DNA from: Apostichopus japonicus
Lineage: Eukaryota; Echinodermata; Holothuroidea; Aspidochirotida; Stichopodidae
Assembly (NCBI RefSeq): GCF_037975245.1
Contig: NC_092570.1
Span: 7,315,001-7,379,000 of the forward strand
Direction: 5' to 3'
Length of the DNA stretch: 64,000 bases
Shown: positions 56,581 through 64,000 of the stretch, piece by piece
Numbering within the stretch: position 1 is the stretch's first letter
Layout: every line of letters begins with the position of its first letter
The notes under the pieces: model-generated
Told to the model about the DNA's origin: nothing
Databases searched by the model: none
What the model saw: only the letters and a program-made list of their open reading frames with translations
Program-made: the position numbers and the translations under genes

Positions 56581-57735
56581 ATGGCCAGCTGGAATAAACC
56601 TGAACTTATCTCTTTCTTTATGTATGGCGCTATAATTCATATTCTTCTTGTAGCTTCAGTACAAACCACCTCCGTACATCTTGGTCCATTCGAAGCAATC
56701 AAAAAATTTAGTGACGTCATCTTTCCTGGAGAGCTCTTTATTTTACAGTGTGTGTGGGATGGATTGACAACCTGTAACATATCAATGTTATTGAATGACA
56801 CAGTTATCTACGAGGAAGGAGGGCTTAAGTCTAATGATTATTTTTTTAATAATATTGAGTCGTCCTGTTCACTGATTATTACATTTACCAATGTAACCAT
56901 TCAACACAAAGGAATATATAAATGCCGGATACAGAATGGAGACACAACAATGGAGGATACATACAACCTCAACGTTGTTACGGAATGGCCCCAGTGCTTG
57001 GCCAAGTGTAATGAACATGAAAATAGCTTTCAATTGTTCTGTTACACCTTTAGTCCGATTGATCAATTTGTTTTTCAGACATGGGATATAATTGAGCCAG
57101 GAGACAATTTGAAACCTTTTACGGACTTCATTCTTCAACAACGTCCAAGCAGCTCTGTAATGAAGATTGTTGGGGTTTCACATTCGAAAATCACAAAGGA
57201 GAATCTAACCGATCGATACAAATGTTCTCATTCAAATGACTTTTCACGAAGTTGCTTCTTTAATTTTAATTCTCCCATGATCGACGAAATCCCATCACCA
57301 TCTCCACTCCCCGATGCAGGGTCCTCGGGTCCTTCTGACCTACAGTCTGAGCAAGTTCGTACAGGACCAGTGACTGCACCATCGACTACTAAAAGGAGGG
57401 TACCACAACAAACATCATTCAAGCTCGTAGGTATTGGGTTGTCATGTGCAGCTGTTGGCTCTATAGTACCGTTTATTGCACTTCTATTGACGTGTTACAA
57501 ACTAAAGAATAGGAAAAATGCGTCGACAACTGCAGAAAACGAAGAGAATGAAGATCCTGCAGCAGCTGCAGCCTATTCTATGAGGATATATTATACCAGA
57601 GACCAAACAATGTACGAGACAACCATAACTGACAATACAAATGACACGTACGACTATGCAGACCAAAACGAACTTAACACCAGAGAGTTACCAAGGCAAT
57701 CTCATGGAACGCAACAATACGAAACTGTACAGTAA
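56581..57735 (+). CDS. R9, two-Ig-domain receptor, short-tail class, distinct N-terminus
   Basis: Intact single exon of 384 residues. The ATG at 56581 gives MASWNKPELISFF before the family resumes at MYGAIIHILLVAS; an upstream in-frame TTG (56554) is not used here as start. The N-terminus and upstream DNA are unlike all other members. V-like and C2-like Ig domains are complete (HKGIYKC; FQLFCYTF ... RYKCSH); a Ser/Pro stalk, a transmembrane helix (LVGIGLSCAAVGSIVPFIAL) and a tail with AYSMRIYYT, MYETTI, TYDYA and YETVQ follow. The four residues before QQYETVQ and the SYGT tyrosine (here SHGT) are lost. Adjacent to R8 in the same direction. Confidence 0.9.
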   Translation: MASWNKPELISFFMYGAIIHILLVASVQTTSVHLGPFEAIKKFSDVIFPGELFILQCVWDGLTTCNISMLLNDTVIYEEGGLKSNDYFFNNIESSCSLIITFTNVTIQHKGIYKCRIQNGDTTMEDTYNLNVVTEWPQCLAKCNEHENSFQLFCYTFSPIDQFVFQTWDIIEPGDNLKPFTDFILQQRPSSSVMKIVGVSHSKITKENLTDRYKCSHSNDFSRSCFFNFNSPMIDEIPSPSPLPDAGSSGPSDLQSEQVRTGPVTAPSTTKRRVPQQTSFKLVGIGLSCAAVGSIVPFIALLLTCYKLKNRKNASTTAENEENEDPAAAAAYSMRIYYTRDQTMYETTITDNTNDTYDYADQNELNTRELPRQSHGTQQYETVQ

Positions 57736-57762
57736 AATACATTCTGAGATGGAAGCGTTATC

Positions 57763-57768
57763 AATAAA
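57763..57768 (+). terminator. AATAAA polyadenylation signal of R9
   Basis: Same position after the stop as in R1 and R8. Confidence 0.65.
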
Positions 57769-59638
57769 GACGGAATTGTTGTATATAACGACTATTGATA
57801 TACGTACTTAATATTAAAACGTATTTGGCGGAAACGGAACAAATGACATGTATTATAGCGATAGAGATAAATGATGTAACGTTTCAGAGCTTTATCGTGT
57901 CAAAGAAAAAAAGCAAACAGTCAGTATACATGAAAAAAACCAAAGCGCTGTTTCAACCATTCGATGAGTGCAGTTGCGTAGGAAGATACTTTTGAGAGGG
58001 GGGCTGAAGACTGATGGCCGGCCCCACCATATTTTGCACTGGGGGGCTGGCGCCCCCCAGCCCCCCGGTTCCTACGCCCTGGGATGAGTGGAATTGCTCA
58101 AGTTCTTTAGTTTTCTCTGTATACATGAAAGAACATCGAAAGCGGCAAAATCTTGCTAATGGAATAATATCTTTCTCCGCTTTTTTGATAACGTTGATCA
58201 TTACCCACATCTTCATCACATAGTTAAATGAATTGGTTAGGTTAATTAGTTGGTTTTCTTCTACTTTTATTTTAAGTTTGTGTTTGTGAATTACAACCCG
58301 CCAGGACAGCGAAACTAAATGTACAATGACATCATTGGCAACGAAAAAAGAAGTCTTTTCTATTTCCATGTCTTTTGTTTCCATAATATTTTCATATTTT
58401 GCTTCTTCTCAAACTCCTAGCTGACAAGGTGCTTAATGTAATAACTGAACAATGTTTTTCATTAAAGAGAGATGTGTTATTTAATCGTTTAAACGTCTTT
58501 TGAATGGGAAAGAAAAGAGCAATAAAGGAAACGAATAAAGAAATATAACAATATTGAACACCTAAAATTTATATAAAGTCAAAACTTAAAACCGATATGA
58601 ATGTAGATGATTTTTGTTTTTCTTTTAATACTGAAGTGAAATAAATGGATTCAACTTTTAGAGAAGCGCTTTTGAAGTAAAAAACAAGGTTTGATTCAAA
58701 ACTTGATTAATTTCAGTCTGACTAATTAAAATCAACATTTGAAGGACGTCTGTAAATATTGTAAGTAGTTCATGCTAATCAGTATAACCATGGTAATAAA
58801 AGAATGCTATATCGGTGTTGTGTGTGTACGTATTTTTGACCTTCAGCTATATATAACTTTTTACTTGGGATTTTGGTTGATTGTAAAAGTATATTAAAAG
58901 TATACTACGCACTACACAGATAAATAAAATTGGTTACCTGCCTTCTTTGTTATATTGTTCAGTTATTGGTTTTATTGTGAGTTTTATTTTGTATGTACAT
59001 TGTAGACCATTGTATTGTATTATATTGTATGACGTCATTCACCAAATAGTTTCTGCTTCTTTCATCGCTTTTAAAGAAAATCTAAATGGCATTAGTGCTC
59101 ATTTACAACCCTATGTAATTCACACCAAATATCAGAAAAAATATCAATAATAATAGTAATCAGAAATAAACAATATGCATATGGAATAGAGTAGTTTCCC
59201 AAAAGTTGACCAAACATAACTTTAACATGGCACGGAAGGTGGCGCTATAATCAAATATCTTTTAATATCATGTTAGAAATATGTCTGTAATAAACAACAA
59301 ACTTCCCCTATCAGTTATTCCTGCAATTGACGATAAACAAAGCGTCTTTTCCATAAACCGAAAATGTTTGGCATGGGTCTATTTCTTGGATTATAATCCA
59401 AAGGACCATTGCCGTAGGATTTAAACCACAAAGAAAAGAAAATATTTTTCTTCATCCTTAGAATATTGTCTTTTTATTAGTGGATCCTGTCATAAAAGCT
59501 GTTGACTATAGGTTACCGGTAACCGTTTAAGTGTTATACTGTGTATAGTAGACCATCATTCTATAACCATAATGTAATGTTATCGGCTTAACGAGGACCA
59601 TGCAAGAACATACGTAATTGATTTTATTATTCTATCTT
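57769..59638. other. 3' flank of R9 and intergenic DNA up to R10
   Basis: 57769-59230 is the shared short-class 3' flank, interrupted by a MITE at 57971-58082. 59230-59638 is unique; nothing recognised. The frame 57953-58384 is a shadow through the MITE. Confidence 0.7.
57971..58082. mobile_element. 112-bp hAT-like MITE
   Basis: Ends contain GCGTAGGAA and TTCCTACGC, with GC-rich, self-complementary middle (GGGGGGCTGGCGCCCCCC). GATGAGTG flanks both sides (57963-57970, 58083-58090). The R1 and R8 3' flanks lack it. Confidence 0.8.
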
Positions 59639-60940
59639 TTATCCTTCAAAAGGCTCATATACAGGACAATCAACCATATCGGTGTTATTTATTGAGGAAA
59701 CATTTCGGCAATTAGTGCCCTCTATTATCGATTGATCGATATCGTCAATCGATACCGTTAAATATGGCTTCAATCTTCCATCACTTAACTGGTTTTCCAG
59801 ATAACGAACGCCTCGTTGCTCTCTTTCCATAGAGATATCTTCTGGAAGCTCACCTACATTCCTCATTGAATTTGGTACGTGATTATTATCTGTTCGGTCC
59901 TCTTGTATTTCTTGATATATTGAACTTTCTGAGTTAGCAGTATCGGATGATCTACTGAAGACTACAGCTGTTTGAGCCAAGTCGTTTCCAACCTGTGCTG
60001 TATTCCCCTTCTTGTTTACTGTTTCAGAGAAGTTATTATTTATGTTGTAAGTAATGACAGTCAAACTGGCGCAAACTATCAGCAAGACAGCCGCAGTAAC
60101 TACAATGATAACAATTACCGTAGGTTTCTCTGCTGGCTGCTTACTAGTATCAGGTGGTGGTGAGGTGTGACGTAATGTACTTATTGAACGATTAATACGT
60201 GTTGGTGTAACAATGGTAGATGATGTGCTAATATCGATCCCGCGAGAACAATTGAGATTAAAAATACAACTTTTCGAAGCTTCCATTGAATAAGAACACT
60301 TGTATCGTCCCGTTAGAGTTTCCTTGTTTATATTCTCATTAGACACGCCTACGCTCTTCACATTGCTTGGACCATTTTTAATTGCGAATTCCGTAAATGT
60401 TGTCGAACCAACTCCTAGCTCAAATATTTCCCATGTCTGAGAAAGGTAACTGCCAGTCGGACTAAAGGTGTAACATAACAATTGAAAGCTATTTTCATAT
60501 TCATTGAACTTAGTCAAACACTGAGGCGATTCAGTAACAACGTTGAGTTCATACGTATCCTCCATTGTTTTGTCTCCATTCTGTACCCGACATTTATATA
60601 TTCCTTTGTGCTGTACGTTTACATTGTTAATTTGAATATTCAGTGAACAATTTAACGAACGACTATTAGTAAAACCACTCTCCTGGGACTGAAACCCTCC
60701 TTCCTTGTAGATAAAGGTGTCATTAAATGACATTGATATGTTACAGGTTGTCAATCCATCCCACACACACTGTAAAATAAAGATCTCTCCAGGAAAGATG
60801 ACGTCACTAAATTGTCTGAATCCTTCTGCAGGACCAAGATGTACGGATTTGGTTTGTACTGAAGCTACAAGAAGTAAATGAATAATGGTGCCATATATAA
60901 AGTAAGAGACAAGTCGAAGATCATACGTGCTTCCCATCAT
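59639..60940 (-). CDS. R10, two-Ig-domain receptor, long class with clipped tail
   Basis: Intact single exon of 433 residues, ATG 60938-60940. Signal peptide about 1-30; V-like domain (C58, C66, C98, C117; HKGIYKC); C2-like domain (FQLLCYTF, RYKCSY) with Phe in place of the extra Cys; stalk; transmembrane about 274-297 (VIVIIVVTAAVLLIVCASLTVI). Tail tyrosines are in YQEI, RYLEN, PYLTV and YEPF. The stop comes right after YEPFEG, so the EKTEEEIHYDVLDP end of the class is missing. The DLYKKI units are reduced to one tyrosine-less PEDISMERE. The body is the donor type of R6. Confidence 0.9.
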   Translation of the reverse strand: MMGSTYDLRLVSYFIYGTIIHLLLVASVQTKSVHLGPAEGFRQFSDVIFPGEIFILQCVWDGLTTCNISMSFNDTFIYKEGGFQSQESGFTNSRSLNCSLNIQINNVNVQHKGIYKCRVQNGDKTMEDTYELNVVTESPQCLTKFNEYENSFQLLCYTFSPTGSYLSQTWEIFELGVGSTTFTEFAIKNGPSNVKSVGVSNENINKETLTGRYKCSYSMEASKSCIFNLNCSRGIDISTSSTIVTPTRINRSISTLRHTSPPPDTSKQPAEKPTVIVIIVVTAAVLLIVCASLTVITYNINNNFSETVNKKGNTAQVGNDLAQTAVVFSRSSDTANSESSIYQEIQEDRTDNNHVPNSMRNVGELPEDISMEREQRGVRYLENQLSDGRLKPYLTVSIDDIDQSIIEGTNCRNVSSINNTDMVDCPVYEPFEG

Positions 60941-61893
60941 CTCTTACACTCAACAATAGAATTGTCTGAAAAACTGCGACAGATCGCTTTTACTTAAATC
61001 CGTTGCCAACAGTACACCTCTTACACGATATGAATGGCTGTGACAAGTACACGTTGTATTTTATGAAATTTAATATGATCGGACGACATCTGCAATACAG
61101 TGACACGAAGAGAAAAACAAAATCCACGCAATAATAAAATAACAACAAATAATAAACTCCATTCCGTACACACTATAAATAAAAAGAGCCATCCGGGGAA
61201 ACGTCACTATATTCTGTGAATCCTTCTGAAGGTCCAAGATATAAGGAGGTAGTTTGTACTGAAGCTTCAAGAAGCATATGAGTTAATAGCGTTAAGCATG
61301 TAGTAAGATATAAATCGACGACGGTAGATGGTCACCACACCCCCTGACACTAATTTAATGACGGTGAAATACATTACAGTGCTAAAAACATGTAATTAAT
61401 ATGCCGGATCGAAGCCAAAATGAGAGTATAAGTGAAACAGGAAGCGATAAATCCAACCTATTACAACACATTTACACGCAATTTCACTTTTACATTGAGA
61501 AACTAATCGTGTTAGCCCGAGGTATGTTGTTCGAGTAAAGTTTGAACATGAACTACAAGTAAAGATCTGTTTCAAATAGAATGATATTTATAACTTCCTC
61601 ATTCCTAGTTCAGCAATGCATTCGTTGAGAGTGTGACACGTCTTATCCTAATTCAATGTTATTCTTTTAATAGTTCCTTTAGGTCAGTAATTAAATATCA
61701 AGTTAGAGAGCTAAGCGCTTTTTAAGAGGAACTCGTATGAACGTAACATATCGCAAAGTAAAGCATTATAATTCAGTGACAGACTATTTCAAATCATTCC
61801 GTGACTCATTCTATTGACTAAATTAAATCTGGTTATATATCCGTTATCTTGTGGCTTCCTTTGCAAAAAAAACCTTGTTTCTGATGACGTCTC

Positions 61894-61894
<1 letters not shown>
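60941..61894 (-). promoter_or_regulatory. 5' flank of R10
   Basis: Leader at 60941-61025, then the flank shared with R6 and R7. A deletion of about 100 bases relative to R7 lies near 61335. No gene is seen. Confidence 0.55.
61160..61310 (-). pseudogene. relic of receptor signal-peptide/first-domain start
   Basis: Third copy of the relic upstream of R6 and R7, more decayed: several bases are missing near 61200 where R7 has AAAGATGACGTC. Confidence 0.6.
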
Positions 61895-61991
<97 letters not shown>

Positions 61992-62145
61992 GAAAATCGT
62001 AATGAGTTGGAAAATCAAGAACAGTGAAAAAACTTTCAGCCTCCACCGGACTGAAAGTTTTTTCACTGTTCTTGATTTTCCAACTCATTACGATTTTCAT
62101 TTATATATATTCATTTGCCTTTGTCGTTTACCTCCATTGCATTAA

Positions 62146-62186
<41 letters not shown>

Positions 62187-62215
62187 TATACATATATATA
62201 TATATATAATATAGC
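61895..62215. repeat. (TA)n tracts around a SINE palindrome
   Basis: (TA)n at 61897-61988; two SINE 3' halves in opposite orientation (61986-62039 and 62051-62104) forming a near-perfect 54-base palindrome with an 11-base spacer CCTCCACCGGA; then more (TA)n to 62210. Confidence 0.93.
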
Positions 62216-63193
62216 AAAAAATCTACCACCCAAAAAATAAACACACGCAAACAAACAAACAACATACGCATATTCTGTATCATCGGCGTTTTGTTTTGTC
62301 ACTTTTAGCCACAACTGGATAATAAGGTCTCCGTCCTATCGTCACAACACAATACACACTACGTTCGGCGCGTTCATTAATTAAATGTGGTTCACACAGC
62401 ATATATTTGCACGTGATTATCTCTCACATATCATGAAACACAGGAATAAAGTTTCTACTTTAAACCGCGAGAAACGGGAAAATTTCAAATAATGCGACGT
62501 GACATGTCATTATACATTTTGGGCAATTGTTACCATTCTAAAATAACTTTCATTGTGACCTAACCCATAGACAGTCTGCAGGCGTCGAGCTACTTTTGCA
62601 CTTCTAAGGCTGTATGTAATAACCTGATTAGTTGATTTATACTTGCGTTGATATGACAGTAAACACAGAACCAACGGAAAGGCATCAAAGCCTATACTAT
62701 AGTAGAAGACTTTACATAGCATACGGAATGGTATGCAAAACTATTCAATTGTATCACAGTTAATGAATACATTGGAAGATGAGTCCATTCTAAGACGATG
62801 CAGAGGTATAACAGAGCAGGAATGCAGAGAGTAACTAGGTAAAAAAAAACATATAGGCCTAGTTTCACTTTTACTGCGAATGTTAACAGTCTTGAAGGAA
62901 AATTCTTGCATCTGGAGCAGACGATTGCAAATTAACGAGACTTGTGTTTTATACCAATACAGGCAACTAAGCTCCAAGCTATATTAATAAACAATGGCAG
63001 AATGAAGCTCCTCGACATAGATAATATCGAATTATGCGGTGAAAATCAACAATAACTATATGTTTCGTTGGGACAGACAATTATTGTGAGGAACATTCAA
63101 TAGACATGAAATCGACGCAAAATATTGAGATGTTCATATATCTAGTGAAATTTACCTGCCATATATTATAAAGTGGCAATGCTGAATATGTTT

Positions 63194-63230
<37 letters not shown>

Positions 63231-63603
63231 GCTATACCCCGGGCGTAGTATCGTTTCGGCAAATAACTTTGAGCTCCAGTTCCGTTTATTAAAAATCTGT
63301 GTGAAACTAAATATATATTTGACAAGACTGTGTATTTTGATTGGTCCTTTCGATCCGCCGCTCAAACAGTTTGGAATAGATTGCCAATGAGTGTTCGATC
63401 CTGCACTTCTTCTTTTTAATGCCGTCTTCAGACACAACTTTTGGATCAAGCTTTCAATGTGTAACTCTACCGCGGTGACATTTTCATGTATATGTTCTTT
63501 GAACTTTAGAGTCTCTCTTAACTTTTAAAGTCTTGATTCTGGTCATTGTTTACCCTATTTTTCTTTCTTTTTTGTAAGCTTTTGATTAATTTACTATGTG
63601 GTT
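62216..63603. other. intergenic, duplicated with 48150-50130
   Basis: Matches the R7 upstream region but lacks the LINE. (TA)n at 63198-63230. 63230-63603 shows nothing recognised. Confidence 0.7.
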
Positions 63604-64000
63604 TTATTTTTTTAATGTATCACTTTTCGTAGGATCAATAACCTGGTATTCAGGATCCCGTTCTTGCCCGTCTGGTACATATTCATAATCATCATCTGCT
63701 GACGTACTAACTACGTCATCATCGTTATTGACATCCAATGATTGTGGTTCTTCCTTTCCACTAGTTTTTACCTCATTTACATCTTCATATGGCGCTATCA
63801 AATCTTGCTCTCCAAGTTCTCCGTTTTGAGATTCATCTTTTCTGTCCAATGTTTTATATAGCTCATTTGCAACTTCTCCGCTACTACCACTGGCATTATA
63901 TGAAACATAACCATCCCCCATAGAGCTCAGTTGGTCTCCTTGTTGTGTATCTGGATCCACTATATAGTTAGCAAATGTAAAGCTGGAAGCAGTTCCATAA
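63604..64000 (-). CDS. R11, cytoplasmic tail of a further receptor, 5' end outside the window
   Basis: The frame is open from the stop at 63604 to the right edge; a GTG at 63958-63960 is internal, not a start. The 132 visible residues are acidic and hydrophilic, with tyrosines in YVSY, ELYKTL, PYEDV, YEYV and EYQVI. ELYKTL resembles the DLYKKI unit, and the end EYQVIDPTKSDTLKK matches the class ending HYDVLDPTK/SK, so it is most likely the tail of another long-class member with a diverged tail. No membrane or Ig part is inside the window. Confidence 0.75.
   Translation of the reverse strand, partial: YGTASSFTFANYIVDPDTQQGDQLSSMGDGYVSYNASGSSGEVANELYKTLDRKDESQNGELGEQDLIAPYEDVNEVKTSGKEEPQSLDVNNDDDVVSTSADDDYEYVPDGQERDPEYQVIDPTKSDTLKK

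Noticed and set aside
57953-58384. 143-codon - strand frame after R9
   Set aside because: It runs through the MITE and a duplicated 3' flank; the paralogous flanks lack the frame.

Overview
The window looks like nuclear DNA of an invertebrate animal, most plausibly a marine deuterostome such as an echinoderm; the species cannot be fixed from sequence alone. Supporting signs are AT-rich, repeat-dense DNA with long (TA)n tracts, AATAAA polyadenylation signals, widely spaced genes, a Penelope-like element with a GIY-YIG domain, and a Ty3/gypsy element with integrase ahead of reverse transcriptase (the Gmr1-like order first described in deuterostomes). No bacterial-type operons, rRNA genes or convincing functional tRNA genes are seen.

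The core content is a tandem family of eleven related receptor loci, here called R1 to R11: R1 909-2077 (+, frameshifted), R2 6134-7759 (-, two frameshifts), R3 15063-16559 (-), R4 20123-21283 (-), R5 30050-31546 (-), R6 38936-40324 (-), R7 45880-47169 (-), R8 51190-52314 (+), R9 56581-57735 (+), R10 59639-60940 (-), and R11, a 5'-partial tail running off the right edge (63604-64000, -). Each of R1-R10 is one uninterrupted exon coding a signal peptide, two Ig-like domains (V-like, then C2-like), a stalk, one transmembrane helix and a tyrosine-rich cytoplasmic tail. There are two tail classes. The short class (R1, R4, R8, R9) ends in Y-E-T-V-Q. The long class (R2, R3, R5, R7, R10) carries YxxI/V/L motifs, in R2, R3 and R5 as 41-residue tandem repeats. 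R6 is an in-frame hybrid of both classes. The organisation resembles paired activating/inhibitory or allorecognition Ig receptors in general layout, but no member is recognised as a named gene and ligands are unknown.

Between the genes lie large blocks of segmental duplication. The R3 unit (about 13640-19580) matches the R5 unit (about 28690-36140). The flanks of R1, R8 and R9 match each other, as do the flanks of R2/R7 and of R6/R7/R10. Relics of family members also occur: three leader fragments and one transmembrane fragment.

Mobile DNA is abundant: a 4.8-kb CACTA-like element (8610-13397) with subterminal TTAGTC arrays and an internal 1.5-kb fold-back; an apparently complete Gmr1-like LTR retrotransposon (22375-28589, 5-bp target duplication, near-identical LTRs); a non-autonomous hAT element (33931-35504, 8-bp target duplication); a Penelope-like element (about 41346-43745) with a hammerhead ribozyme motif; a 5'-truncated LINE (48449-49109); a 112-bp hAT-like MITE (57971-58082); and tRNA-derived SINE pieces joined to (TA)n tracts. 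Several insertions can be verified against an empty paralogous site inside the window.
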